Numbered from the stretch's first letter, positions 1-10,300 are shown. The stretch is 64,000 bases of DNA from Chlamydiota bacterium (GCA_012729785.1 JAAYCL010000038.1:1-64000), one strand, 5' to 3'. Program-made: numbers and translations. Notes: generated by a model not told the origin, from the letters alone.

Positions 1-8
1 CGTTTCAT
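1..8 (-). CDS. Start of a further propeller-gene copy (partial)
   Basis: Only the first codons (Met-Lys and part of Arg) lie inside the window, preceded on the minus strand by a GGAGG ribosome site at good spacing. The sequence matches the start region of the propeller gene beginning at 1593, shifted by 1585 bases. I infer another copy of that gene running off the left edge, but its body cannot be seen. Confidence 0.6.
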
Positions 9-443
9 GCCAGCACCTCCATCGGTTTACGTGTGTGCGGCGCGCTCCCTACCGCACCGTGAACGGGCTCCGCGCCAGGAGGAACGCGTCCTCCGGCTTC
101 GTGATCGGCTGCGACGGGTCGAAGAACCCCGCCATCACCTCGTAGCTCCCCGGAATCCCCGCCGGCACCTCCAGGTCCATCAGCGGATACGTCATCGGGT
201 CCAGCCGCGGCACGTTCGACGCCACCGGCACGATCTCCGGCCCCAGCGTCAGGCAGTTCAGCATCGACTTGTCCGGCAGCACCACCACCGCGTACGCCGT
301 GAACAACCGTTCCACCGACCGGTTCAATCTGAACTCCGCCTTGAACCGCTGCCCCGCGGAGAACTCCGTCCCGTTCAGCACCACCTCCGCCTGCGGCACC
401 GGAGTCGCCGTCGGCGTCCGCGTCGGCGTACGCGTCGGCGTCG
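1..443. repeat. Direct repeat, copy 1 (partner 1586-2028)
   Basis: This stretch matches 1586-2028 with about 11 mismatches counted by eye (about 97.5% identity), offset 1585 bases. It covers the start of the left-edge gene, the 40-base spacer and the C-terminal module of the propeller gene. Similarity stops inside the Thr-Pro linker, whose repetitive codons are the likely recombination site. Confidence 0.9.
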
Positions 444-1593
444 GCGTCGCCGTCGGGACGACCGGCGCCTCCGTGGGCGTGGGCGTCGGCGCCTGGCCGA
501 TACAGTAGAAGTTGTTGTCCATCGAACCGACGTACACAAGGCCGTCGCTTCCGATGATCGGCGAGGATTCCACCCCAGCGCCGGTCAGGAACGTCCACAG
601 CAGGGCCCCGCCGGAGTCGACGGCGTATATCGAGTTGTCGGACGAGCCGATGTACACATTGCCGCTGCTCCCGATCGCGGGCGACGTGATCCTCAACGTC
701 CCGCCGGTCTGATAACTCCACTTCAATGTCCCCGCGATGATTTTCAACGCATACAGCCGATTATCGTCGGAGCCGATGCATACGTCGCCGCCCGTCGTCA
801 GCGCGGGGGAGGAGTAGATCGCCTTTCCCGTCCGATAGCTCCACGCGAGGCTTCCGTCGGAATCGACTGCGTAGAGGACATTGACGAGGGTTCCCACGAA
901 AACCCTTCCGTTAACGGTGACGGCGGGAGAGCTTTGCGCGATGACGCCAGTATCATAGGACCACGTCAGCGTTCCGTCGCTCGAGAGTGCGTAGATCCTG
1001 CTGTCGGCGGATCCGAAATACACGGCGTCGGCGGTGTCGATGGCGGGGGACCCGTAAATGTCATTGCCGCTCTGATACGACCAGGTGAGCACCCCCGAGG
1101 AGGTCATCTGGTAAAGCCGGTTATCCATCGAACCGATGCAGATGCGCCCGTCGCTTCCCATCGTGGGCGCGCCGACCAGTTCTTCACCTGTCTCATAACT
1201 CCAGGAAAGCACGTGGGCGGAATCGAAGGCGTAGAGACAATTGTCGGCGGCGCCGAATCGTATGCCGTTGTTCTCATCCACCGCAGGCGAGGCCGTGTTG
1301 TTGAGCAAATCGACGTTATACGTCCATTGCAGAGCCCCCGTGTGCGTGAAGGAGAAGACGCAGTCGTCGGTCCCGATGTATACGCTGTTGTTGGTGCCGA
1401 CGGCGGCAGAAGCAGTGATGACACCGGTCGTGTAGCTCCACTTGAGCAGGCATGCCGACGGTCCCTCGCACGTGCTCCTGCCGGTGTGCCGCGCGTCGTG
1501 CCGGAACATCGGCCATGGGGAGGAGGAGGGTTGCGCGAGCGAGGACCCGGCGGCGAGCGCAATGATGACCGACAAGACGAGCACGCGTTTCAT
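49..1593 (-). CDS. Secreted PQQ-like beta-propeller protein with Thr-Pro linker
   Basis: A 514-residue exported protein. Residues 1-20 form a signal peptide ending near SLA-QP. A conserved WPMFRHDARHTG entry motif follows, then about eight repeats of the type WSY-TG / SPA-G / VYIGS-DN-LYA, the signature of PQQ-like (pyrrolo-quinoline quinone type) propellers. No quinone cofactor is implied, since many such proteins are scaffolds. A Thr-Pro linker at about 368-402 leads to a C-terminal beta-rich module ending in SPFTVR that recurs in other secreted proteins here. The start has a GGAGG site. The gene belongs to a tandem duplication. The role is unknown, and a surface or periplasmic adhesion or assembly function is inference. 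Confidence 0.85.
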   Translation of the reverse strand: MKRVLVLSVIIALAAGSSLAQPSSSPWPMFRHDARHTGRSTCEGPSACLLKWSYTTGVITASAAVGTNNSVYIGTDDCVFSFTHTGALQWTYNVDLLNNTASPAVDENNGIRFGAADNCLYAFDSAHVLSWSYETGEELVGAPTMGSDGRICIGSMDNRLYQMTSSGVLTWSYQSGNDIYGSPAIDTADAVYFGSADSRIYALSSDGTLTWSYDTGVIAQSSPAVTVNGRVFVGTLVNVLYAVDSDGSLAWSYRTGKAIYSSPALTTGGDVCIGSDDNRLYALKIIAGTLKWSYQTGGTLRITSPAIGSSGNVYIGSSDNSIYAVDSGGALLWTFLTGAGVESSPIIGSDGLVYVGSMDNNFYCIGQAPTPTPTEAPVVPTATPTPTRTPTRTPTATPVPQAEVVLNGTEFSAGQRFKAEFRLNRSVERLFTAYAVVVLPDKSMLNCLTLGPEIVPVASNVPRLDPMTYPLMDLEVPAGIPGSYEVMAGFFDPSQPITKPEDAFLLARSPFTVR

Positions 1594-2028
1594 GCCAGCA
1601 CCTCCATCGGTTTACGTGTGTGCGGCGCGCTCCCTACCGCACCGTGAACGGGCTCCGCGCCAGGAGGAACGCGTCCTCCGGCTTCGTGATCGGCTGCGAC
1701 GGATCGAAGAACCCCGCCATCACCTCGTAGCTCCCCGGAATCCCCGCCGGCACCTCCAGGTCCATCAGCGGGTACGCCATCGGGTCCAGCCGCGGCACGT
1801 TCGACGCCACCGGCACGATCTCCGGCCCCAGCGTCAGGCAGTTCAACATCGACTTTTCCGGCAGCACCACCACCGCGTACGCCGTGAACAACCGCTCCAC
1901 CGACCGGTTCAATCTGAACGCCGCCGTGAACCGCTGCCCCGCCGTGAACTCCGTCCCGTTCAGCACCACCTCCGCCTGCGGCACCGGCGTCGCCGTCGGC
2001 GTCCGCGTCGGCGTACGCGTCGGCGTCG
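1586..2028. repeat. Direct repeat, copy 2 (partner 1-443)
   Basis: Second copy of the 443-base segment. Together with copy 1 it shows a tandem duplication of a 1585-base unit (one gene plus spacer), followed here by a third, truncated gene copy. Confidence 0.9.
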
Positions 2029-2083
2029 ATGCCGCCGATACACTGCGCGAAATAGCTCCGCGTTTCCCGCCGTGATCCGGTCT
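1634..2083 (-). pseudogene. Truncated copy of the PQQ-like propeller gene (C-terminal part only)
   Basis: The frame encodes the Thr-Pro linker and the complete C-terminal module of the neighbouring propeller protein, nearly identical to it. Above position 2028 similarity ends, and an in-frame stop closes the frame at 2084-2086. No signal peptide, propeller repeats or credible start remain; the only in-frame option is a GTG at 1984 inside the linker. It is best read as the remnant of an unequal crossover or deletion within the linker repeats. Confidence 0.75.
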
Positions 2084-2084
2084 T

Positions 2085-3424
2085 CATCGTGCCGGCCGCC
2101 CTTTCATAGAACGCTGTCCGTTGCCATCTCAAAGAGCACGCGTCTCCCGCCCCTTGCGAAAAGACGACGCACTGAAGCGACAACGGGAGGGAGACAAGGG
2201 GGTGTAACATATCGGAATGATCTGATAGGCCGCGGGTGAACCAGCGCGGCGTGAGGACGGCGGCTGCGCAACTCCAACCCGCTTCATATCCCGATCGCGA
2301 AACGTCTTCATCCGGCAGGTATCGGAGCAACGCTCGGGTGGCTCAATGCGCGACGAACGAGAATTGATGGCAATGGCGGCATCGATCTGTGATGCGACTC
2401 GGTGACAATGTGAATCGTCAGACTCATAGTTCTTAGAAGCCCTTTGGGGCATTACACCATCAGTCGTTTTTCAAGCTATCACCACGCTTCAGAAAATACA
2501 ATCACCCGCAAGGGGGGATTTTTAGAGGGGCAATATCATTGGCCGGCATACACCCTCCGCCGATGTGTACTGATATTCACGGGCTTGGATGCATCTTCAT
2601 CGCCACACATAACGCGATCCCGGAATCAAGACGATTATGCTATTACGGATTGCATCTCGGGCGCATGTCCCGCCGGTAAATGCATGATAAGATAGTTACA
2701 CTTGTCGTTCTGCGCGATTCGAGAGTTTTCGCTGAATATGACGCATGGAGGAAGTGAGTTTCAAGCGATCGTCCCCCGCCAGACCCTATTCTTGAAGGTC
2801 CTCTCGTGCGCCCATACCGCAGTTCACCGACCTTGTCCGCCCCGTCTGATGGATGGAGAACGGTCGATCGAGAAGAGGTGACGGGGCGGTTCGATCCGGC
2901 ATCCCGGCGCTACCGACGGCAATGCGGGGCGACCCGGCGATGGCGGAGGGGCGCCGAAGGGACTTCACAAGGGCATGTGCCCGCGGGACGGCGGACGAGA
3001 AGCGCCGGTTTGCCCGCGTATTCGTCAGGAGGATCGTGGCAACTCCGGCCGCCGGGGAGATTCAGATGCACCCGTTCGGCGATCCGACGGTGCTGGAGAG
3101 GAACGGAACGCCTGCAGGCGTTCTGACAGGCGTTTCGATCGACCTGGCAGCGGGGGCGGGGTAGCCGATTCGCACAGGGTGCCCATTCTCACGGCCTGCC
3201 GGCGCTATGCCGTGGAGGGACAGGAAGCTGGGGATATGCAGCTGCTCGACGCGGCGGTCTGAGGCACGCCGCCCCGCACGGGACTGGAAGCGGCGTCACT
3301 ATCGTCGCAGTGTCACACCTCGACACGAGGGGACAGCACCGCCCCCTGTCCCCTCACCCATCACGGGGGACTAGTCGGAACGCAATCCCCTCCCGCCGCG
3401 CCGCTCCCGCGGCGAGGCGGCCGT
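2085..3424. other. Gene-poor, partly AT-rich interval
   Basis: About 1.3 kb without a convincing gene. From about 2100 to 2800 the base composition is clearly more AT-rich than the surroundings, suggesting foreign or decayed DNA. A small hairpin followed by T residues lies at about 2499-2523 on the plus strand. Between 2850 and 3165 is a possible recombinase remnant, described separately. Confidence 0.6.
2853..3164 (+). pseudogene. Possible serine-recombinase C-terminal remnant
   Basis: A 103-codon frame containing a segment of the form EKRRFARVFVRRIVATPAAG. It resembles the helix-then-strand region near the end of large serine recombinases, where the family has patterns like ERR-L-R-LFERIVVDP. 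No catalytic domain, zinc ribbon or ribosome site is visible. The match is short and from memory, so this is a weak call. If right, it is a decayed mobile-element gene in the atypical AT-rich interval. Confidence 0.25.
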
Positions 3425-5485
3425 TCACGGCGACAGCGTCGTCCTATTGGAGTTCTCTACCGGCAGGTCGGCACGCACCCATCCCGACCCGTCGCTGTAG
3501 AGGAACGCGGTGGCGAAGACCCAGTTCCCCCTGAAGTACGGGTCCGTCGGCGTGACGAACGCGAGCGTCCCGGACAGATCCACCGGCGGGAACGCCACCG
3601 CGCGCCACGTCGGGCCCTTCACCGACCCCTCGTACCGGTACGCGCCCGCCATCCCGTTCTCGAAGATGAACAGCTCTCCGCCCGCGAGCGCATCGTCGAT
3701 GGAGGACGGGCCGTCGATTACGCGCGGGTTCCTTATGGCGGCCAGGTAGACGTCGACGGGCCGGGAGCGGTAGTTCCATCTCGTGAAGTCGCACGCCCAG
3801 CCGAGCGAGAGCGTCGCGCCGGGCTTGACGCCCGCGGGCGACAGGCGGAGCATGACGTAGTTCGACCGCGGCGTCGGCGTCCGCGTGGGCGTCCGGGTCG
3901 GCGTGCGCGTGGGTGTCCGGGTCACCGTGGGCGTCGGGGTGCGCGTGGGCGTGGACGTGGCGGTCCAATCGGGCGTGGGAGTCGGAGTCGGCGTATCCAG
4001 CGGGAGGGCAAACGGGTCGGTCGTGTCGTACGACCCGGGCGTTCCCGACGGGGTCGGCTGCGGCTGCACGCGGAAGTAGACGACGGGCGCCCCCCCGGGC
4101 AGGTCCGTCGCGGAGTCCCACACGTAGCTGTGCGGCGCACCACCGATGCCCGCGGAGAGGTCCGTCTCCCCGTCCCCCCCCGCTCCCATTGTGGCCGGGA
4201 CGAAGGTGCTCCCGTCCGTGCTGTAGGTGAAGAGAGCCGAGGACGCGGTCGCCGGCTCCCAGTGGAAGAGCCGGTAGTCGATGAGGATGTTCCTGTCCGG
4301 CGAACTCTCGGGCGTATCCACCTCCGCCGACATATTCCCCTTCCGCACCGCCGCGCCGAGCGTGTAGAGCTTCGACAATCCCTCCATGCCCGAGCGAAGG
4401 AAGAAGTAGCTCTCGCCGAGGCGCACGGCGTCGAGGCCGTAGTTGCGCTCCGAATTCCAGTAGGACCCGCCCGAATGGATTTCGCCGATGCCGTTGATCG
4501 GCTCCTCGCGCATCGTCCAGTCGACACCGTTCGTCGAGTAGTAGGAGTATATCTGCGTATAACTGTTCTCGACCCACAGCATATACCCCTGCAATTCCCC
4601 GTCCCGGTAAACCTCCTCCAGCGCGCTTACGTGCAGGCTGGAAGAAGGTGTTGATCCCCCGGCGAACGTGATGATGTCGCGCACCTCGGCGGTGGGGACA
4701 GGCGCCGGCTGGCCGTCCCAGTGGCTTTGACGCTGCTGATCCCACGCGTACAGCTTCCAGTCGAGGCCGTTGTGCGAGATGTACATCTCGAAGTAACCCG
4801 GGTTCCCCGATGAGGTGCTATTCGAGTTCAAGTAGCATATGTACCGGTTGTTCATCGGGTTGTCGGTGTCGAGCGTGGGCGAACCCTCGGGGCGATAGAG
4901 GACATCGGGCTTCGTCATAAACTTGGTGGTCAGAGGGAGGTCGGAAACCTTGTAGTACGGCGGGCAATAGACCCCGTCGAAGGTCTCGGTCCCGGTCCAG
5001 GTGACGCCGTCGGGCGACTCGGCGTATCGGAAATAGGCGTGGTTCGAGTACCGGTTGTACCACATCTTGAACCTGATATCCGTGTCGCCGTTCATCGTGT
5101 CGCCGGCGGGGAAGCAGTTCGGATCGCAGGCGACGGCGTGGTGGCCAACGCCCCATTCCGGAGCGAGGCTCGCGAGCGGCGTGGGCGTGCCCCACGTCCG
5201 GCCGTCGGCGGAATGGGATATCCAATACGTTGCAGGAGTAGGGGTGGGAGCAGAAGGATTAGGGTTGGTGTACTCGTGTATGCTCACGAACTGCGTCCCG
5301 TCCCACGCCGTCCGGCTCTCGTAGTGCCGTTCGCCGCTGACGCCGATCGCGGGGGGCACCTCAGGACTCCAGTCGGTGTAGGTGAAATCCGTCCATAACG
5401 GCTGGGCCGGCAAACGAGCGGGCGCCGCGGCGGAGCCGAGCGCGAGCGCCGCAAAAAGATATGTCACCGCTGAATATGTCTTCAT
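3425..5485 (-). CDS. Secreted sialidase-like propeller protein with Thr-Pro linker
   Basis: A 686-residue exported protein. The start at 5485 is chosen for its signal peptide (MKTYSAVTYLFAALALGSAA) and a GGGGG ribosome site; a longer frame upstream has no leader. The N-terminal two thirds carry repeats such as ADGRTWGTP, ESPDGVTW and YSTDGSTF, typical of BNR/sialidase or five-bladed glycosidase-like propellers. I could not identify a catalytic site. A long Thr-Pro/Thr-Arg linker and a C-terminal module (PVDVYLA ... RADLPVENSN) follow; the module closely matches the end of the metalloprotease at 16601-18250. The next gene (5598-7184) is a close paralog. Function is unknown; carbohydrate binding at the cell surface is a guess. 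Confidence 0.8.
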   Translation of the reverse strand: MKTYSAVTYLFAALALGSAAAPARLPAQPLWTDFTYTDWSPEVPPAIGVSGERHYESRTAWDGTQFVSIHEYTNPNPSAPTPTPATYWISHSADGRTWGTPTPLASLAPEWGVGHHAVACDPNCFPAGDTMNGDTDIRFKMWYNRYSNHAYFRYAESPDGVTWTGTETFDGVYCPPYYKVSDLPLTTKFMTKPDVLYRPEGSPTLDTDNPMNNRYICYLNSNSTSSGNPGYFEMYISHNGLDWKLYAWDQQRQSHWDGQPAPVPTAEVRDIITFAGGSTPSSSLHVSALEEVYRDGELQGYMLWVENSYTQIYSYYSTNGVDWTMREEPINGIGEIHSGGSYWNSERNYGLDAVRLGESYFFLRSGMEGLSKLYTLGAAVRKGNMSAEVDTPESSPDRNILIDYRLFHWEPATASSALFTYSTDGSTFVPATMGAGGDGETDLSAGIGGAPHSYVWDSATDLPGGAPVVYFRVQPQPTPSGTPGSYDTTDPFALPLDTPTPTPTPDWTATSTPTRTPTPTVTRTPTRTPTRTPTRTPTPRSNYVMLRLSPAGVKPGATLSLGWACDFTRWNYRSRPVDVYLAAIRNPRVIDGPSSIDDALAGGELFIFENGMAGAYRYEGSVKGPTWRAVAFPPVDLSGTLAFVTPTDPYFRGNWVFATAFLYSDGSGWVRADLPVENSNRTTLSP

Positions 5486-5597
5486 CCGAGCCCCCTTTTT
5501 CTGACGCCGCCCGCATTCCCATTCCGGCGGGCGCCCGCGGATCCGACAGCCGCGATATCCCGGCGCCTGCATCGGTCCGCCGAAGCCGCAGGGGTGA

Positions 5598-7184
5598 TCA
5601 CCGCCAACCCCACGAGGCCCACCCGTGGTCGCCGTACGCGCCGCCGGTATCCACATGGGGGAACCACGGCGGCGCCGGGTACTCGGGCGGCTGATAGTTC
5701 AGGCGGATCGGCGCGCCCGCTGTCACATCGAAAGCGCCGGAGGTTCCGTACGAGCCGTCTTCGGAGTCGGGAACCGGCTGTACCCGGAAAGTCACGCCCG
5801 TCGCCCCCGCGGGGAGGTCCGCCGCGGCGTTCCACGCGTAGACGTGCGCCGCGCCGCCGATGCCCGCGGAGAGGTCGGTGTCCCCGTCGCCCCCTGCGCC
5901 CATCGTGGCGGCTTGGTAGACGATCCCATCAGTGCTGTAGGTGAACAACGCCGACGGCGCGACCTCCTCCGTCCAGTTGAAGAGGCGGTACGACACGAGG
6001 ACGGTCCCGGACGCAGGGCTCTCGGGCGTCTCCACCTCGGCCGACATCCTTCCCTTCCGGACCGCCGCCCCGAGCGTGTAGATATCGTAGGCCGTGCTCC
6101 TCCCCGAGCGAAGGAAGAAGTAGCTCTCGCCGAGGCGCACGGCGTCGAGGCCGTAGTTGCGCTCCGAATTCCAGTAGTCGTAGTACCCGTCCGAATGGAT
6201 TCCGCCGATGCCGTTGATCGGCTCCTCGCGCTTCGTCCAGTCGACGCCGTCCGTGGAGTAGTAGGAGTATATCTGCGTATAACCGTTCTCGACCCACAGC
6301 ATGTACCCCTGCAATTCCCCGTCTTGGTAAACCTCCTCTAGCGCGCTCACGTGCAGGCTGGAAGAAGGTGTTGATCCCCCGGCGAACGTGATGATGTCGC
6401 GCACCTCGGCGGTGGGGACCGGCGTCGGCTGGCCGTCCCAGCGGTCCTGGCTCTGCTGGTCCCATGCGTACAGCGTCCACTCGAGACCGTTGTGCGAGAT
6501 GTACATCTCGAAGAAACCCGGGTTCCCCGAGACGGTGTTCGAGTTCAGAAAACATATGTACCGATTGTTCATCGGGTTGTCGGTGTCGAGCGTGAGCGAA
6601 CCCTCGGGGCGGTAGAGGACGTCGGGTTTCGTCATGAATTTGGTGGTTATGGGGAGGTCGGAAACCTTGCAGTACGGCGGGCAATAGACCCCGTCGAAGG
6701 TCCCGGTCCCGCTCCAGGCGATGCCGTCGGGCGATTCGGCATATCGGAAATAGGCGTGGTTTGAGTAACGGTTGTACCACATCTTGAATTTGATATCCGT
6801 GTCGCCGTTCATCGTGTCGCCAGCGGGGAAGCAGTTCGGATCGCAGGCGACGGCGTGGTGGCCGACGGTCCATTCGGCCATAGCCGGGAGCGGCGTGGGG
6901 GTGCCCCACGTCTGGCCGTCGGCGGAGTAGGCTATCCAATAGGAGCCTTTGGCCCCCGACGGTTCGGTGTACTCGTGTATGCTCACGAACTGCGTCCCGT
7001 CCCACGCCGTCCGGCTCTCGTAGTGCCGTTCGTCGATGACGCCGATGGCGGGGGCGACGCCGGGGTTCCAGTCGGTGTAGGTGAAATCCGTCCACAACGG
7101 CTGGGCCGGCAGAAGGGCCGGCGCGGCGGCAAAGGCGAGCGCGAGCATTAGGAACAGCAGCGCGGGTAAGAGGGCTTTGTGCAT
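5598..7184 (-). CDS. Secreted sialidase-like propeller protein, paralog lacking the C-terminal module
   Basis: A 528-residue exported protein with a signal peptide (LLPALLFLMLALAFAAAPALL). It is strikingly similar to the protein at 3425-5485 over about the first 480 residues, including SADGQTWGTP, YAESPDGIAW and the MGAGGDGDTDLSAG segment. It then ends in a short Pro/Trp/Gly-rich tail instead of the Thr-Pro linker and PVDVY module. The two genes are a recent tandem duplication in which one copy lost, or never gained, the C-terminal module. If that module is a sorting or anchoring domain, the two proteins may end up in different places. Function unknown. Confidence 0.8.
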   Translation of the reverse strand: MHKALLPALLFLMLALAFAAAPALLPAQPLWTDFTYTDWNPGVAPAIGVIDERHYESRTAWDGTQFVSIHEYTEPSGAKGSYWIAYSADGQTWGTPTPLPAMAEWTVGHHAVACDPNCFPAGDTMNGDTDIKFKMWYNRYSNHAYFRYAESPDGIAWSGTGTFDGVYCPPYCKVSDLPITTKFMTKPDVLYRPEGSLTLDTDNPMNNRYICFLNSNTVSGNPGFFEMYISHNGLEWTLYAWDQQSQDRWDGQPTPVPTAEVRDIITFAGGSTPSSSLHVSALEEVYQDGELQGYMLWVENGYTQIYSYYSTDGVDWTKREEPINGIGGIHSDGYYDYWNSERNYGLDAVRLGESYFFLRSGRSTAYDIYTLGAAVRKGRMSAEVETPESPASGTVLVSYRLFNWTEEVAPSALFTYSTDGIVYQAATMGAGGDGDTDLSAGIGGAAHVYAWNAAADLPAGATGVTFRVQPVPDSEDGSYGTSGAFDVTAGAPIRLNYQPPEYPAPPWFPHVDTGGAYGDHGWASWGWR

Positions 7185-7222
7185 CTCTCCGCCTCGTAGT
7201 AGCGCGCACCAGCGAAATTAGT

Positions 7223-7237
7223 ATATGGATTCCATAT
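7223..7237. promoter_or_regulatory. Perfect 7-1-7 palindrome between divergent genes
   Basis: Arms ATATGGA and TCCATAT flank a single central T in the AT-rich gap between the divergent genes starting at 7184 and 7390. Position and symmetry suit an operator for a dimeric regulator, but none is identified. Confidence 0.4.
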
Positions 7238-7241
7238 TCTT

Positions 7242-7270
7242 TTGTCAATTACAACTACCTTACATATTAC
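7242..7270 (+). promoter_or_regulatory. Putative sigma-70 promoter for the 7390 gene
   Basis: TTGTCA at 7242-7247 and TATTAC at 7265-7270 are separated by 17 bases. The expected transcript start near 7277 would leave a leader of about 110 bases, including a GCAGGG/CCCTGC stem-loop near 7308-7325. A repeated motif (ATTACA-CTACCTTACA, twice) overlaps the promoter. Confidence 0.45.
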
Positions 7271-7389
7271 AGCTACCTTACAGACTGTCAACATACAGAC
7301 TACAACACGCAGGGACTACACCCTGCTTGAATCGAGCGCCCCACAGGCCTATACTTGTTGCGTTGGCATGTGTGCGCCGGAGGTGTCTC

Positions 7390-10300
7390 ATGCGACAGAC
7401 GCGGTTCATCCCCGCCGTCTTCCTCGTCGCGGCTGCACTGCTCCTGTCCGCCGCCCAAACGCCGGGGCAGGAGTGCCAGACCTGGGAGTTCGACGACCCG
7501 GCGGGGTTCACGGGGAACCACGTCCTCATCGGGGACGGGGCCGCGTCCCTGCAGAAAAGCCGAGAGATCGGGGAGGAGTGGGAGGATGTATCTCTTCCCT
7601 ACGGCGCAGACATCTCCCAGGTGCGCGATCTCGAGGTGCTCGCCGACGGGTGCCTCTACGCCTCCTCCTCCAGGCCCATCGCGGGCGGCCCCGAGTGCGG
7701 GGTCATCTGCAAGTCCTGCGACGGCGGCCTCACCTGGAGCTGTGCGGACCTCGAGGTGCCGGGCGTCCGGCGCTGCATGAGAATCGGCCGATTCTGGCAG
7801 GCCGCGGACGGCACCATCTACGCGGGGGGGTACGACTACTCGTTCACGACCGACAACTCGGGCGTCTGGAAGAGCGTCGACGACGGGGCGACGTGGACGC
7901 TCGTTCACGCCCTCCCCGGGACCGGATGCACGAGCGTCGTCGAGGCCGCCGACGGGGCACTCCTCGCCTCCACGCAGGGCGGCGGCACCGTGTGGCGCTG
8001 CGCCGAGCCGGTCGGCGCCCCCGGAACGTGGACCGCCGTCTTCGAAACCCCATCCATCCCGTGGGGCGGCGCGCCCGCCACGTACCCCCCCTACCCTCCC
8101 CCCGTGCTGCCCGCCTGCGACTATCTCTGGGACAACTACGGCGAGGGCTGCGGAGGAAATCCGTACACCTCCTATCCCAATCCGTACAGGCCGGACAGGA
8201 CGCAGTCCCTGTTCCGGGCGGACGACGGGACGCTGTTTGTGTCGATTAACAGCGGCGCCCCGAGCATCTGGTCCGGCGGCGTCGCCGTGCGGAACTTCGC
8301 CCACATCTACCTCTCCTCGGACAACGGCCTCACCTGGCAGGACAGCGGCCCGTGGGACCCTCCGCCCGTGACCGAGCCCTACTACTGGGGCTACTGGGAC
8401 GGGGCCGCGTGGGTCCAGCACCACCACCTCAACGGCTCGTTTGCCGCGGACCCGGTGCCCACGATGCAGTCGTTCCCGACCTGGGTGGACCACATCTGGC
8501 AGGACCGCGGCGGCACGATCTACGCCGCCTCATCGAGCGGCGACCCGTACCGCTCCTGGATCATCGACCCGCGCCCGGACGGCATCGTCTTCGCGTACAA
8601 CCCGGTCGATAAGGTGTGGGAGGCGCTGGGGAACCTGCCGGGCCTCGGGGTCCCCCCGGGCACCGACACCTACAGCCAGAACAACGTGCTCTACTGCCAC
8701 GAGATCGACGAGGACGCCGTCACCGGGCACCTCTACGCCGCCACGAGCAGCCAGGCCCTCGTCGTCCGCTCGGAAGACGGCGGCACGACGTGGGACTGGG
8801 CGATGTCGCCGCGGCCGCTGTTCGGCAAAGACGCCGCCGGCGACTTCTACTGCATCGAGGTCGCGTGCAACTCCTGCCTCTACCTCGGCTACCGTCGCTT
8901 CGGCGAGGTCTACGCGTCGCGCTCCGCCTACCACGACGACGGGTACGTACAGAATGCGGCCGGCTACGTGTACGGCGGGCCGCTCGCGCAGTTCGTGGAG
9001 ACCGCCGCGGACGACAGCCACGGCACGGTCACCTACTGGCTCTCCGCCGACGGCTCGACCTGGCGCTGGTGGGACGGGAGCGGATGGGCTGCCACGACGG
9101 ACCCCGCCGAGAGCAACACGGCCTCGACGGTGAACGCGCATATCGGGTCGTTCCCCTCCCCCGGGACGCTCTTCTTCCGCGCGTTCCTGCATCCGGCGAC
9201 GGTGCACGGCTGCCCCAAGTCGCCCCGGCTCGCGTCGCTCGAGGTGTGCGCGGGGACGCCCACGCCGACCGTCACGCCCACCGGCACGCCGACGCCGACG
9301 CAAACCCCGGCGCCGTGCAACACGCCGCTGGAGATCGGCGACATCACTGACCTGCACATCGCTTCGACGCGTTCGAGCATCGACGGGGGATGGTTTTTCT
9401 ACTTCGGCCTGGCGGACGACGTCTACTATAACCCGCTCGGGTACGTGGGCGACAACAGCAACATCTTCACGGACGGGGCCGCCTACACGCCCCAACCCGC
9501 CGGGGTGTGGGTGGGCCGCGACTCCGAGGACATCGCCATCCAGGCGGGCGACTATGTCACGGTGACCTATGACGGCGGATTGACGAAAAGGATCTACTTC
9601 CCGGCGATATACGGCGCGGACGTAACCCTCTACATCGCCCACGACGGTTCGACGTACTGGGACCTGGGACTGTGCGACCTGGCGCAAGGGGTTCCGACCC
9701 CCACCCCGACCGGCACGCCCACGGAGACGCCGACGCGGACCCCGACGCCGTGTAACACGCCGCTGGAGATCGGCGACATCACGGCGTTGCGGATCGCCGC
9801 GACGCGCGCGCAGGTCAGCTCGGGGTGGAGCTTCTACTTCGGCCTGGCGGACGACGTCTACGGGAAGCCGCTCGGGTACGTGTACGACAACAGCAACATC
9901 TTCACGGACAAGGCCTCCTACGCGCCGCAGCCAGCGGGGGTGCTGGTGGGGCTGGACCAGGAGGGGATCGCCGTCCAGGCGGGCGACTACGTCACGGTAA
10001 CGTACGACGGGGGCCAAACGAAGCGGGTCTACTTCCCGGCGATACACGGCGATACCGTGGGCCTCTACATCGCCCACGACGGTTCGACGTACTGGGACCG
10101 GGGGCTGTGCGACCTGGCCCAGGCAGCCCCCACCTCCACGCCCACGCCGACCCCGGAGGTCTGCTCGTGCAGGGAGGTCGCGCTCGAGGTGAGCCCCGAG
10201 ACGCTGTCCCCCGGGGATTCGTTCGTCGTGTCGGTCTGTATCCCGGTGATCCCTCCCCCTCCCGTCGACATCTACTGCGTCATCCTCGGCCCCGGCGGGA

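Noticed and set aside
2499-2523. Terminator-like hairpin with T-run
   Set aside because: No plus-strand gene lies upstream, the stem has a mismatch, and the region is AT-rich, so chance is likely.
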